NCBI GenBank assembly: GCA_940337035.1 | Contig: OW679195.1 | Coordinates: 175,928,015 to 175,992,014, forward strand | Length of the DNA stretch: 64,000 nt | Reading direction: 5' to 3' | DNA from: Agriotes lineatus | Lineage: Eukaryota; Arthropoda; Insecta; Coleoptera; Elateridae | Shown here: piece by piece, positions 11,935 through 23,267 of the stretch | How positions within the stretch are numbered: position 1 is the first letter of the stretch | Layout of the letters: each line of letters opens with the position of its first letter | The notes under the pieces: model-generated | Database searches by the model: none | What the model was told of the DNA's origin: nothing | Seen by the model: only the letters and a program-made list of their open reading frames with translations | Program-made: the position numbers and the translations under genes

Positions 11935-12865
11935 AAAGAATTTTATAATATATAAAACCCATTGAAAATAAAATGGAGAAAAAAGCAGGGAGTCTACAAT
12001 AAGAGATATTATAGTAAGAATACTAGAAGACCGAGGATGCATTGTAAAAGGCAATTAGGAGAATGAATGTACAATAAGCTGAAGATGAAATAGAGTTCCT
12101 GGTCAAAATTACAAATCCTAAAAAGAGTGTAGCAGGTCCAAAATGGTAGTAACAGTTATCTTACTTACTAAGAAATTCATAGCGTTAATTGCATAAATTT
12201 ACTGAAAGCATCAGATACAATTTTCAAATTCTAGAAAACAGATTCAGAGAGCAAATAGAACTTTTATTGGGAACTCCTCAATGCGCATTAAGACTTGGTC
12301 AAGGTGTAAAGTATATCAATAACATATAGTAATTATAGCTAAAACTAGGAAAGCTTTACAATTAACCTGAACTTTGGAACAAAGAACTATGGAAAAGGAG
12401 CTATTAAATGATTATCATCAAGAAAAGAAAACATGTCAATAGCAAGATAAAGGGAATAATTTAAACCAGAACTGGGAGATTGCAGGTTAAGAGGAATTTT
12501 AAGAATGTGGATACAATCATCAGTGTCGATGGATTCATCAAAGAAGAAATTAAAAACACAATAAAGGCAACTAACAGACTGCACTACACTAAGGTATAAT
12601 ATAATATGTCAGTAACAGAAAGGAGATCCAATACAACTGCAATGTACATTTGTACCCTTAGATACAGTAGTGAGAGGCTAACGGAAATATGGACTACAGC
12701 TGTGTCCATGAGGGAAGGCGAGTGCGCAGAAGAGGTGTTTATGAAGTTTGAATACTTGCAGTCCAGTGACGTAGCGTGTATGCATAATGTTATAATAAAA
12801 CTAAGTATTTGGGTAGTATATCTACGTCTAATTTTATAATAAGTATATGTAAGTATAAGTTAATT
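11935..12865. other. unassigned AT-rich sequence
   Basis: No supported gene. The 77-codon frame at 12606-12839 matches nothing I know. Confidence 0.4.
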
Positions 12866-12867
12866 AA

Positions 12868-13920
12868 TTTGTGTCACTTCATTATCATTGTCACTTAAGT
12901 CACTAAGTTGCTAATCACTGTCACTGCCTTCTCCCGCATTTATGACTAACTCTTCCGTATATCCAAAAACGTTTCACTCTGAAAAAAATAATCTTGAAAG
13001 GCAATCACTTTCTGGCATCAACTTTTCCAATTTTCTTGGAATGTATTTGCAAAAAAAATGCCTGTTCAGCCAACTGTACCTCATCATTAAATTTAAACGT
13101 TATATTTTCCCTGCTACTTCGTTTTTATTTTTTCCCGCATTTAATTCTGAATGATAAGGCGGAAGACTTAATATGACATGTCCATGATTTTGTAGTCAAG
13201 TATCAAATTTATAATTTAATGTAACGGTGTTTATGTTCTTTGATGATTGTATACAGTTAATGTTTATATAACTTTGGCAAAAATGTTATGCCTTTTTGAT
13301 ATGTAACCATTCAATCGTTTCAGTTTTTCTACTATTGGATGTCGGTATAGGGTTTAATCGGACACTATGATACGGGGTATTGTCTATAATAACGGAGTTC
13401 TTTCAGTAAATTTGCATAAAGGCGTTGTTTTGCCCAGCTCTCGTAATTAGTACCGTCCATATCGTCGTGGTAATCTCCAATTTTTAAATGTTAATCAAGA
13501 GATTGGAATAAAACCCAATTCGTCGTCTGCGTGAATCATTAATCGTTGACCGTTCACAATACTTGAGAGCAACCTTTCGTTGCTATTGTCGCTCCAACTT
13601 CTGTCACCGTATCATTATTTTCCTCCGACGATACATTGGCTTCTCCCATAATCCTTTCTGTCGTTCTGGCGGATTTTTCTTTGCTTTTCTTTTTTCTTTA
13701 ATACTCTTCTTCTTGGATAAAAGTACTGGAACACATTGTACACTACTTTACGCGTTTGGGCATTCAAAACTATTCGAGAACTGTCAAGCAGTTTGGGGAA
13801 AACTAAAATGTTTGGCAAGGACCAAAGGTATTTAAAAGCGCTTCTTTGTACTAATCTGAATGATTTCTTAATTTCTCCCATTGTATTTAATATGTTTGTG
13901 ATACTTTCTAACAAGTATCT
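12868..13920 (-). pseudogene. relic of long-spacer DDE transposase, second copy
   Basis: Reading the - strand, scattered blocks match the transposon at 19.2-21.5 kb in the same order. They are LGFI (about 13510), GDYHDDMDGTNYESW (cf. EDYHGEMNSETF; about 13470-13430), DNTPYHSV (cf. DIAPYHSV; about 13365), ETIEWL (cf. DIIEWL), LPPYHSELNA (cf. LPPYHCEFNA; about 13160-13130) and EELVINAGEGSDSD near the end (about 12960-12910). Frames change repeatedly and stops are present. This is an old copy, more decayed than the other. Termini were not located. The region above 13600 is assigned only by position. Confidence 0.65.
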
Positions 13921-13924
13921 AATT

Positions 13925-14268
13925 GTAAAGCCTTGAATGTTAAATCTTCAACAACAACTTAAGAAAAATATCGATAAGAAAGTTTATTTGAAAATAATGT
14001 GAATAAATTATATATTGGTACTATCTACCAATTGATAAGAAATAGCAGAAACACTACGCCACTGCTCATCTTCCCTCGTGGACCCAGCAGTAGTAAAGTG
14101 CAATATTTAATGAGAATTTTCGAAGATGCAAATCGTATTGAAACAAAAAGGAGCTATGAACAAATGCAATACAACAAGCGTTAGAAAACAATTACCTGAG
14201 ATGGTTTAAACACGCATATACAGAATGGGATACTACATAATAGATAATAGAAAGAGATAAAAAAAGTA
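13925..14268. other. unassigned AT-rich sequence
   Basis: Nothing supported. The short open frame at 13999-14184 has no recognisable motif. Confidence 0.45.
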
Positions 14269-14269
14269 A

Positions 14270-14630
14270 AAAATCTGTAAAGGGCTTTACTCAGAACTTT
14301 TCTCGGAAGTGGAAGTTTTAAAACCTGTATCTGTTGGGTTCAAAACGAACCTATTTTCATCAATGATAATAACCTGAGCTCTGTGCAAAATATTACTTTT
14401 ATTCAATTCATAGTTCTTGAGCTGATGCAACAATGGGCAGAATTTTATTTTTTAGGTGCTCACCAAAAGTATATTCGAGCGAATTGAAATCTAATTTTGT
14501 TTTTCTCCAACAAATAGTTTTTGAGCTACACCGCCAACAGGCGGACAGACAGACACGCAGACAGGCGAATTTAAGTAAACATGTTTTTGGCATCTAGGAA
14601 ACGTGAAGATCTGAAGAAATATGGGAAGGT
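14270..14630 (-). repeat. interspersed repeat R, internally deleted copy
   Basis: Shares the end block CTGTAAAGGGCTTTACTCAGA with 17926-17950 and 37600-37632. It also shares the inner block with a TCTG-rich tract, AACTATTTGTTGGAG-like text and AACGTGAAGATCT with 17.0 and 35.7 kb, in opposite orientation. The middle of the repeat is missing. No protein. Confidence 0.65.
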
Positions 14631-14634
14631 AATT

Positions 14635-16597
14635 TTTCACGATTACAATAACTACTTGATCTTTCAGTTGCGGTATGTGAAGAGAAATAAATAAAAATAT
14701 TGAAGCAAGGAGAAATCACGGGATAGAAAAAACGAAATAAAATTATTGAAAAGTAGAATTGCAGCTAATATTAAATATATAAAATACGGGTACAGATTCA
14801 GAGAGTAAATAAATATTTTCATATCTAGAATAAAACTTGCTACCGATAATTAAAAATTATTTGTGTAAGATTTCTACTTTGACATATTAAATTATTGTAA
14901 ATCGTTGCGCCATTAAAAGCGCCCTCAGGTGGCTCCTTTAAGGCCCATCCGGTTTCTACTCTTTTAATTAAGGGTTTGTTGAATAATACCATAAAAAGAT
15001 TTTTACAAGAAAAATTAACCCACACAATTTCGATCAACAGAAGCAAAACAAATCGACATCAAAGCAAAGATTCTTTTATAAGTATGCGTACGTACTGACT
15101 ATTGCATAATTATTATGTTCCTTTTATAATTTTGATCATATTTTTAGATTTTTCAGTAGTTGCAGAAAGTGCGGTATGGTTTAAAAGCCATTTCCATCGT
15201 TTTTGTGTCTTAATGAGCTTAAAATAATTGACGTATATCCATTAATTAAATTATCACATGTGCGTGTATATGCCGCGAAATTATTTTATATGAGTTTGAA
15301 ATTGCAAAATACGGCGCACTTCTACTTAGATCAAAATTTATGTCTACTAAAATAGTAGTTTTACCAAGAGCAAGCATTATGTTTACTTACAAGCACTTTT
15401 TGTGTAACCTAAAAGCAAAATATAATATTTTTAAATTAACGTGTTGATACGGGGCTAAGCTTAAATTATTGAAAATAACTAGCACGGTGAATGTTTTTAA
15501 GATATTAGCAATTCCCATTAGCTCTAATACACTTCACCATCGATACTCTCCACTTTGTAATACCCCAGACAGTTTTCTTTTATAATAAGTTGAAAATAGG
15601 AGCACAGTGCGAACATTTTCTTTAAAACGAAAATTTTCATTGAAAGAAAGTTGTTGATGTAAATCGTTGTAACATTAGAATTCGAGAAAATAAGTCCGTA
15701 GAAGACACCACAGTTAAAAATGTTTATAAAATTAAAGACTGCCAATTCTAATCAACGGATTAAGAAAGAAGGTTCGAAGCAAAGGATCACTTTTCATCAA
15801 TTACTTGTTTTTCTATGTCTATAATTAGAGTGGTCGATTAAATATTCCAGGAGGAAATAATTACGGCATCTTTTTGTACAACGAGAGGCTATTAAATCTT
15901 TGGAATTATTCCAAGCTTACTAATCAACAGGTAAAAGAATGGAACTGAGGACTATTATTGTCCGTTCTAGATTTCCAACATTGCGTATTCAGTTCATCTT
16001 ACTGATGCTGACGTTTGCAAAACAGTACTATAATTAGTTGCTTTATTAATCGAACAAATGTAAAGCAGCACAGTGGACTTTTTGTTATGATGGAATTTTA
16101 AAAGTTTATTCTCTTGAAAACTGAATGTAATTCGATGTCAATAGACTGCGATCAAGTTTCCTGGTGGCCATGATTTATCGATATCGTTACTATTTTGCAA
16201 TGGGGTTTCTACGTCTTAAATGTTTACTGCTCAAAACGTCGTTCTAAACTTAATTCATTGCTAGTGTAATAATAAAATTTACATTTAATATAGATCGAAC
16301 AGAAGCATATCTACTATGTTATGTTTATCATTTTCTACTATCTGGAAAAGCAATTAACGTCTTATTTATAGTAGTAATTGTTTATTAAACTTTAAGTTTT
16401 AAATTATTGAGTTGGTAAGTTATGATCTTTCTTAAATCTTACTTCTTTTTCTCTGATGTGCTTTAAGTTACTTGTTTTTAGCTCGTCTGCCATTCACTTC
16501 TATCTGAAAGTTAATCAAGATTAAAAGCTAACGAAACTCGTATTTTTTAACTTAAAATAAAACTTGTTCTCTGAATGTCATTTTTTGGCAGTAATCT
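14635..16597. other. unassigned AT-rich sequence
   Basis: About 2 kb with no recognisable exon, repeat or RNA. A short inverted block is visible around 14930-14980 only. The 73-codon frame at 15524-15745 has no known motif. Confidence 0.45.
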
Positions 16598-16614
16598 ATT
16601 ATGATATGTTTTTC

Positions 16615-16691
16615 GGTGGCCTAGTGGTTAGAGTGGCAGATTAGTAATCACAGCGATCAGCGGTCCCGGGTTCAAACCCCGGGGAAGGCAC
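16615..16691 (+). tRNA. tRNA-like head (Pol III promoter), not a working tRNA
   Basis: Boxes A and B are well spaced (about 42 bp) and match consensus, so Pol III promoter activity is plausible. I cannot assign a confident anticodon or a good acceptor stem, and it continues directly into repeat body. I read it as the tRNA-derived part of the repeat, not a tRNA gene. Confidence 0.55.
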
Positions 16692-16739
16692 AAATTTACG
16701 TTGAAAAACGTACAATATCAGTCCTTCTCAGGACTAACC

Positions 16740-16790
16740 AGCAACACCTGAAGACGGGAGTAGAACAAAACTCCGGAAACGTTGTGTGAT
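16740..16790 (+). ncRNA. hammerhead-ribozyme-like core
   Basis: CTGAAGA fits CUGANGA (16748-16754). The stem strands CGGGAGT (16755-16761) and ACTCCG (16770-16775) follow, then GAAA (16776-16779) and CGTT. Upstream AACGTA at 16707-16712 could pair with ACGTT to give stem III and a GUA cleavage site. Weak points: the stem I bases next to the core do not pair well, and stem II has an extra base. Hammerhead motifs are known in Penelope-like elements and related small repeats, and a Penelope-like element is present at 37.6-39.1 kb. Activity is not implied. Confidence 0.4.
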
Positions 16791-17023
16791 TTACACCCTA
16801 GACAGTGGAAAAATTCCGAAAAACATATCATAAAATAAAACTATTGTTACAAACTACCAGATTACAGTATTGATAAGTTCTTTTAATTTTATTTCTTTTG
16901 TCGGACTTTCTTCACTCTGATTAACGTTTTTATATTTATTTTAATTAATAAAACGTTTGGATTTATTTTATCCTCTAAATTGCGCTTTTCTGATTAGGGA
17001 TTATCACTTTATCAATATATTTT

Positions 17024-17955
17024 TACTTCCCTCGTCGGAAAGACGAAGGAAGTATTGTAATCACGAAAAAATCTTCACGTTTCCGGGTCCCTAGATGAAG
17101 AAAAACAGGTTTTCTCAATTCCGACCGTCTGTCTGCCTGTCTGTCTGTCTGTTGGCGGTATAACTCAAAAACTATTTGTCGGAGAAAGATAATATTTTGC
17201 ATACACATTATATATATACTTGTCATGAAACCGTGAAAATTTCAGACAGGTATATATATATATATATATATAGGGTGCGCACCTTAAAATAATAAAATTT
17301 TGTTTATTTTTGCTTGAACTAAGGAATACATAAAAGTACTAAGTTGTACATAATTCTGGCTTTATCCTTGCAAAAAATAGGAATCAACAAATACAGGATA
17401 ACTGCTGTACGAGATAAAAATGAACAACGAATAAGTGCGTTACGTTAAATAGACCTGAATCGCAAGAACTGCCAGCGCGGGCGTGAAGCAGTCAGCGCAG
17501 CCGTAGTTCACCGGGGACCAAAGGAATCCAATGTTCGGTCTCCTTGGCAGGCAGTCGTTCGAATCTCATTAAAGATAAAAATTTAATTTAGTATTATTGG
17601 AAACGTGAAGATACTTTTACCCTCAGTTTCCTTGGATTTTTAAAATTATTTAGTGTCACAATGCATTTGTTTCTTTATGAAAGTATCCTCATAAAACTAT
17701 AAACTAGCCCAGAACAATGCCGCCTTGGCAATTTGTTTTACTTGTAGAAAGCGGACCGCTAGACCCGTGCCCATCTGGAAATTTCCTGGTTTCCCGGTTG
17801 TCCCATCAGCCCATAATTCTGCGTAACTCAAGATAGAATATTATGTCAACAATATTAAAACATTGTTTATCGAATATACAGCTTTGCTCAATTTTGTGTC
17901 ACAACGTCCACTGCGATGGTAGTTTTGAGTAAAGCCCTTTACAGATTTTTCTAAT
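17024..17955 (+). repeat. interspersed repeat R, longest uninterrupted copy
   Basis: Starts with a hairpin (ACTTCCCTCGTC ... GACGAAGGAAGT, 17027-17055). It continues with a TCTG-rich tract (17125-17152), CTCAAAAACTATTTGTCGGAG and an (AT)n run at 17248-17270, then GGTGCGCACCTTAAAATAAT. It closes with GAGTAAAGCCCTTTACAGATTT (17926-17947). A box-B-like GTTCGAATCTC lies at about 17557. The 35.7-37.6 kb copy has the same order, with a large insertion. No coding capacity. Confidence 0.7.
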
Positions 17956-18174
17956 TTTTATAATTTCCATGTGTTGTTTGCTCATTATAGCAGTGTATGA
18001 CATGTTTTCCGAGTGACGTACGAGTAGTACTGCCATCGAATCGTTCATATGTTTTTTTGCGACGTTTATCTGCCATAAGAACACAAGCAAGAATTCAGGT
18101 TAAGCAGTCAAGCTGTTTAGTGTTTACAGCCGGTTCAATGAGTCAAGTTATTCTGGTTTTTAAAACGGGGCAAA

Positions 18175-18770
18175 GAAATTCGTATCGTAATTAAACGCTT
18201 CGTGCAGGATGATATGGACTATGTGCTGGGCCAAGAGTTCCCTTTACTAGAAACAGTTAGCAAGCGAGCTCTAATGTTTAAGTGTGGCCGTCAGAGCTGC
18301 AATGATGACCCCCGCAATGTAAGTCCGTCTACACCGGTTACTTCAGAAATCGTTGAAAGAGTCCACGATATTGCTTCGAGTAACCACATTGTTAATGTGC
18401 GTCACGTAGCTAGGGTCAAGGGAATTGCAACTAAGTGGGCACATCATATAAATACCATTGTTTTGGACATGAATAAGAAGTGGAACCACTCGGTACCGCA
18501 TTTGCTGCCTTCGGAGCAAAAGCGTGTCGGTAAGAACATTTCAGTTCAGTGTCGTCGCTTGTTTAAGGAGGATTCCAAAGATTTTATGAGCTAGTTTTAA
18601 CTATGGAAGAGACTCTGGAACCAAAGAAGACGAACAGCGTTCCAACAGCTGGAAAAGTGATGGCGTCTATATTTTACCGCCAAAGGTATAATCTCAATTG
18701 ACTATTTGGAAAAGGGTACTACGACAAATGCTCAATATTATTAAAGTGACCAGATGTTTTAAGTTGGAAT
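18175..18770 (+). pseudogene. degraded mariner transposase
   Basis: A 130-codon frame (18202-18594) contains CNDDPRNVSPSTPVTSEIVE and RVHDIASSNHIVNVRHVA, the DNA-binding part and linker of mariner transposases (typical NDDPRxGRPST...VxxVxxIV). After its stop, shifted frames give GKVMAS-like and IDYLEKGTT text (about 18650-18720), the region following the first catalytic aspartate. The rest of the DDE domain is missing or unreadable, so it is inactive. Confidence 0.75.
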
Positions 18771-18854
18771 GCGCCAAAGTGCCAATTAAACACTTTTAAA
18801 AACGCTTAACACGTTCGTGAGGACACCATTTTCTCAGTTGTAATGTATTTGTCA

Positions 18855-19145
18855 TGGAAGTTTGAAATTTCTGATATATTGAAGGAGGGGGGCGGAAGGT
18901 TCAGGATCGTTCCAATTCTCCCCCTTGCGTCCCAGAAATTTCAGGATGAGCTACAAAAAGGAGGAGGGGAGAATGGAAGAGAGGCTAGGAAAGGTGGAGA
19001 AGTACTGCCCCGCCATGCGCCTCAGAGAATGTACTCAGGAAAACCACCTAAAAATCTGAATCAGAGCAGACGGTCACGTGAATCGAACCCACGACCTCAC
19101 GAATGCTAAACAGACGTGCTAACCACTTATACACAGAACTCGGTC
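18855..19145 (-). mobile_element. tRNA-derived SINE
   Basis: The reverse strand has a tRNA-like head at about 19142-19065. Its box A lies at 19131-19118 (TAAGTGGTTAGCAC) and its box B at 19090-19079 (TGGGTTCGATTC). The head runs into a purine- and pyrimidine-rich body of about 200 bp. The 88-codon + strand frame at 18843-19109 is only a shadow of this. No second copy of the body was seen in this window. It lies just outside the DDE transposon's left end. Confidence 0.65.
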
Positions 19146-19374
19146 TATTATTCAGGGGATATATTTATAGAAACCACCAGAGATGAGCCCTGCGTCATCA
19201 CACGCTGAATTTAGTAACGACAAACATGCGTGTACATTTGTTCACAAACTCCATACGCACAACAGTGATAGCATTACAATAAGCTTGTGTTATGATTAAA
19301 GTGCTTATTTGATTAAAGTAGTTTAAGTCATATACGCGCGTCGTCACTAAAACGTCAACTGTCAAATAATACTT

Positions 19375-20807
19375 GTGAAGCCTTGTTCGTTTTTTCGGCG
19401 TTTTATAACTACGTTTTCAGGTTATTATATACGATTTGATACAAATGGTAAAACGTTACGTTCGCAATCTCAGCAGCTCTTATTAAATTTATTGGATTAC
19501 TTCGAACGAGAGAAAGAAAATGGGGGTCATCTAATTCCATTGTCATGTGTACAAGAGGTAAATAAAACATAATTCACCTAATTATATTTCACATCCATTG
19601 TTTATTTGTAGAGGGCAGCGGAAGCTCTAGGCATTAGTGTTTCTACTGTGAAAAGAGTCAAGAGTCGTTCTAGTATGAATCCAGTTTTATGTAGCCCTGG
19701 CAGGAGAAAAGACCACGTAAAAAGTTAAAATCTACTGATTCACCGGATTCCTCGAAAATGGATATAAGGGACACCATATACACGATGTATTCGGAAAAAA
19801 AGCACGTTGCCATCAATTCCCTGAATACAGAAGTGAAAGAAAGTCATATTTTACTCAGTAACACCAGCTTAAATCGAGTTCTACATGATATCGATTTTAA
19901 ATTCAAGAAAGATGATAACCGTAGAGCACTAACTGAAAAAAAATATTGCTATTATGCGGCTCCAGTTTTTAAAACGATTCTTGGAGAATCTAAATTCACC
20001 TCATTCACTGCAAGTAGTCTTTATGGACGAAACGTGGATTTATTCTAAAGGAAATCCTGGAAAGTCCTGGCAAGGTTCAAATATTCGCAGTGTTAAAAAA
20101 TTCGAAGGTTATGAAGGAAAATGTTTTATTGTGGTTAATGCTGGGTCTAAATTAGGGTTTGTCGAAAACGCATCCCTATTATTTGCAACAAAATCTTTAA
20201 AAGAAGACTATCATGGGGAGATGAATTCAGAAACCTTTAAAAATGTCTCATAAACCATTTAATAAATAATTTGAATGAGCCTTCATTGATGATATTGGAC
20301 ATTGCTCCTTACCATTCTGTTTTAATAGAAAGAAATTCTTCAACTTCCTGGAAGAAAGCCGATATCATAGAATGGTTGAAAACAAATTCCATTAATCACG
20401 ATCCAACTTCATTTAAAACTGAATTACTCGTACTAGCCAAATCTCACAGAAAAGAAAAGCGGTATGAAGTAGATGAATTACTGAGAAGTTATGGTCATGA
20501 TGTTTTACGTCTACCACCATATCATTGTGAATTCAATGCCATTGAATTAATATGGGCACATGCAAAACAATATTACAATAATCACATCGGCAGGGATGGT
20601 TATGGTGATGATCGAGTTCTTGCAATGTGGAAGGAAGCATTAGAACAATGTACCAAAGATGTGTGGAGTAATTGTGTACGTCACACTGAAGAAAAAAATA
20701 GGACTTGGTATGAGCGTGAAAGGATTTTAGATGTAACTGTTGATGAACTAATCATTCATGTTGGCAACGACTCAAGTGACTCTAGTTTAAGTAGTGAAAG
20801 TGATTAA
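19375..20807 (+). pseudogene. IS630/Tc1-mariner-related transposase, long D-E spacer, frameshifted
   Basis: Exon text to 19557 ends FEREKENGGHLIPLSCVQE. After the intron comes a helix-turn-helix RAAEALGISVSTVKRVKSR (19612 onward), then a basic KRPRKKLK stretch. The first catalytic aspartate lies in VFMDETWIYSKG (about 20020-20050) and the second in MILDIAPYHS (about 20287-20316). The acidic third residue is in LPPYHCEFNAIELIW (about 20511-20555). By count 81 residues separate the second D and this E, far more than the 34-39 of classical Tc1/mariner groups. The protein ends in a Ser/Asp-rich tail at 20807. Three frame changes (about 19700, 19990-20020 and 20245 in an A-run) break it. The true start codon is unclear, and an intron acceptor-like CAG at 19421 may precede this exon. 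Confidence 0.8.
19558..19611 (+). other. 54-nt GT-AG intron in the transposase gene
   Basis: GTAAAT at the 5' end and TTTATTTGTAG at the 3' end bound 54 nt with an in-frame stop. Removing it joins GAG to AGG so that CVQE continues into RAAEALG, restoring the helix-turn-helix as in relatives. The length is typical of short insect introns. Inferred from sequence only; no transcript evidence. Confidence 0.7.
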
Positions 20808-21060
20808 GAATTGTAATTAATATGTTTACATTGAATTATTTTTTGTAGAACTGCGTTGCGGAAGAAATACAGTTGTATATTTATTGGTTAGATTATTATA
20901 TCATTTGAAATTGAGTATTGGTAAATGATTTAAGTTGCATATAACCTTAGTGATCATAAAAGCAAATAAACGCAAATAACTAAACCAGTATAATAAAAAA
21001 TGGATTTTTACATTTCTTAGTCAAAACGAAAAGAATCACACTGACAGCTGTTTGTTTCTA

Positions 21061-21323
21061 AGGTCACTATATCAATAAGGTACCGCCATTAGTGAATTTT
21101 TATATCTATCCTTGTCGCACAATTTTCTCCAACTGGGGATAAAAACACATAACCTAACAGATTCCTCACTTTACAAGTGCCATTACACCAAAAAGAAAAT
21201 CCCCAAAAAGTAGTGTCTTCCCTATTGCACTTGGGAAATTTGTATTTGTTATCCTTATCTCACAATTTTCTCACATTCGCACGCGAGGAATGGAATGGCG
21301 GTACCTTATTGATATAGTGACCT
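21061..21323. mobile_element. nested mariner-type MITE
   Basis: A perfect 30-bp inverted repeat starting AGGTCACTATATCAATAAGG bounds 263 bp with TA on both sides (21059-21060, 21324-21325). No coding. The interior holds a direct repeat of a TATCCTTATCTCACAATTTT-like block. It sits in the 3' noncoding part of the DDE transposon, so it inserted later. Confidence 0.85.
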
Positions 21324-21610
21324 TATTTGTTTCCCGGATAAAGCGCCACCTATTGGCTCCTGATTGCTTGAGAATACAACTGACGCTAATTTGACTAGCA
21401 AGTAAAATCTTACATCATACGGATAGCATTGATGACGCAGGGCTCATCTTTCGTGGTTTCTATAATATTGTATTTGTACTTATTTAAACTGATTGACAAG
21501 CGCTCTTACTCAAGTTCCTTATATTGGCCTATCGGCAATTCTTCCTTTTTCGAAATCGTTCAAAAGACGGGGGCATGTTTTCAAATAACTGATTTTCGAC
21601 ATTCGATTTA

Positions 21611-21718
21611 GGTTACTAAGATATTATTCTAAAAGTTGGGTTTACAATAGGAAAAAATCTGATAACACGTATTTTTTCCCAATGTAAACTCAACTTTTAG
21701 AATAATACCTTAGTAACC
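21611..21718. repeat. short palindromic MITE
   Basis: Arms of about 48 bp (GGTTACTAAG-TATTATTCTAA and complement) with a centre of about 12 bp near 21663. Only a few arm differences. No coding and no certain target duplication. Confidence 0.75.
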
Positions 21719-21723
21719 CGGGC

Positions 21724-22270
21724 AATTAAATTTACTGTCACATTTTTCGCTGTCATCAAACAGCATTTGATGATTTCGAAGAAGGAAGAATTGTAGATAA
21801 GATAATGAAATAAATGTCAATAAGAGCCAATGCAACTCAGTTTGAGATCGGTAAAAACACAACCTATTTCCTGTATATTGGTATCAGAAATGTACTAAGT
21901 TCTATGGCAGATATATTACAAGCTGTAATGTAAACAATGGCGACATTACAAAATATTAATTTAATTTTTGTTGTTCTACATTCCCTGTTCTTAAATTGAA
22001 TTAATTATATTTAACCATGGTTTTTGATTTGTAATATGCATAATATAGTGACAAAATCACAGGTGGCTGTAATTTAGAAACTTGGGAACGTTTTATACAA
22101 CACTGAAATGTAAAACTATTGTCACTAGATTTATTTAGGTGTACCCGGTTTTATTGGCGACAACTGTACATCAATATCAAACATAGATAACTAAATATAT
22201 AAATACGTCGGCTGCTTTGATTAACAAAAAGTTGCTTCTTTAAAGCCTACCAACTTGCCGAATATCGGAA
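21724..22270. other. unassigned AT-rich sequence
   Basis: No gene, RNA or repeat recognised. Confidence 0.45.
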
Positions 22271-22275
22271 GTATA

Positions 22276-22849
22276 CAGGGTGTTTCAAAAAGGAGTTACC
22301 AAACTTGGGGAGGTTATAGAAGACATTGCGGTAAACAAATATTGCATATAAACCCCTAGTCGAAAATGAGCGGTTTTGCCCTGGAGCAATTTTTGTCCAT
22401 AAGCTTAATGTTATCTTGTTGATAGAAAAAGACTTCGATATTTAGTTAATTTTTATTAAAGATAACGCGAAACTAATAAATTTATAACAATGATTCAAAA
22501 TGGCAACCTTTAACCTCGTTACATAAATGTGCTCTTCGATTCATGGAATCGCGCACCCGTTGTAACATATGCGGATGTTTCTGCACGAAAAGACAGGCTG
22601 CCATCACTCTCTCTAACAGTTCCTCTTGTGTGGCTACAGGGGTTTCATAGACGAAGGACGTGATGTAATAAAAATTAACTAAATATTCAAGTATTTTTCA
22701 GTCAACAAGATAACATTGCGTTTTTGGACAAAAATTGCTCCAGAGCCAAAACGGCTCATTTTCGATTAAGGGTTTATATGTAAAAAATGTTTACCGCAAT
22801 GTTATCTATAACCTCCCCAAGTTTGGCAACACCTTTTTGAAACACCCTG
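22276..22849. mobile_element. non-autonomous mariner-like element with transposase remnant
   Basis: Inverted termini CAGGGTGTTTCAAAAAGG and complement extend inward imperfectly for about 100 bp each (shared blocks AACTTGGGGAGGTTATA, TTTTTGTCCA). TA flanks both ends. The interior keeps only the C-terminal transposase coding on the - strand (22492-22660). An internally deleted derivative of a full transposon. Confidence 0.8.
22492..22660 (-). pseudogene. mariner-like transposase C-terminal fragment
   Basis: The - strand frame reads FVYETPVATQEELLERVMAA, then HPHMLQRVRDSMNRRAHLCN, then KGCHFESLL and a stop at 22492-22494. This is the typical C-terminus of a large arthropod mariner-like family (pattern RxxxCIxxxGxHFExLL). 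No DDE residues remain. Confidence 0.75.
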
Positions 22850-22854
22850 TATAT

Positions 22855-23265
22855 TTCCCCTTGCCTGAAAGCCACAAAATGTACTATATTTGATGAAAAT
22901 TCGATATAGTAGACATTTTTTATCTCAATTTCCACATGCAGGAATGCAACCAGACATTTTCGAAAATGTGTTGACCAAACGCAAGCTTTCAAATTTGAAA
23001 CGTCAAATTGTGTGAGCTAAAACCAATGGGCAAAATATGAACTATTAAAATACCTAAATGTCAAAACAACCTAGCTGGCATACCTGTATAGTCGGTTGTT
23101 TCGTTTGAAGTGATTAAATACATATTCACCTTGCGCCGTTTGGTATTATTTGTTTATTTCAATCACGTAATTTTGTGTCGTTATAGTTATTTACGTATTA
23201 AATGCATAATCTTGATTGTGCACATGGTACATACGTTTCATTTTATTTTGGTTCTCGAATCCAAG
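22855..23265. other. unassigned AT-rich sequence
   Basis: No gene recognised. It directly precedes the half-hairpin at 23268. Confidence 0.45.
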
Positions 23266-23267
23266 GA

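Larger units (their letters stand above)
16599..16833 (+). mobile_element. TIR-flanked element with tRNA-like head and hammerhead-like core
   Basis: An 18-bp perfect inverted repeat, TTATGATATGTTTTTCGG at 16599-16616 and its complement at 16816-16833, bounds about 235 bp. Just inside the left end is a tRNA-like segment (16615-16691) with box A TGGCCTAGTGG at 16617-16627 and a consensus box B GGTTCAAACCC at 16669-16679. Next comes the hairpin AGTCC...GGACT, then CTGAAGA (16748-16754), a stem, and GAAA (16776-16779), laid out like a hammerhead ribozyme core. A truncated copy is at 5203-5315 and a trace of the terminal part near 16888-16925. A SINE with accidental terminal symmetry is the simplest alternative. 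Confidence 0.7.
19166..21464 (+). mobile_element. 2.3-kb DDE transposon with intact terminal repeats
   Basis: Terminal inverted repeats of about 34 bp (19166-19200, 21430-21464) share AGATGAGCCCTGCGTCATCA and differ at two or three positions. They begin TATAGAAACCAC and are compatible with a TA or TATA target duplication. The interior carries one transposase gene with a short intron, now frameshifted, and a nested MITE at 21061-21323 in its 3' part. A decayed copy of the same family is at 12.9-13.9 kb. The good terminal match suggests a fairly recent insertion; the frameshifts mean this copy cannot move itself. Confidence 0.85.

Noticed and set aside
18843..19109. 88-codon Gly/Arg-rich + strand frame
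   Set aside because: It is antisense to a tRNA-derived SINE whose boxes A and B explain the sequence.
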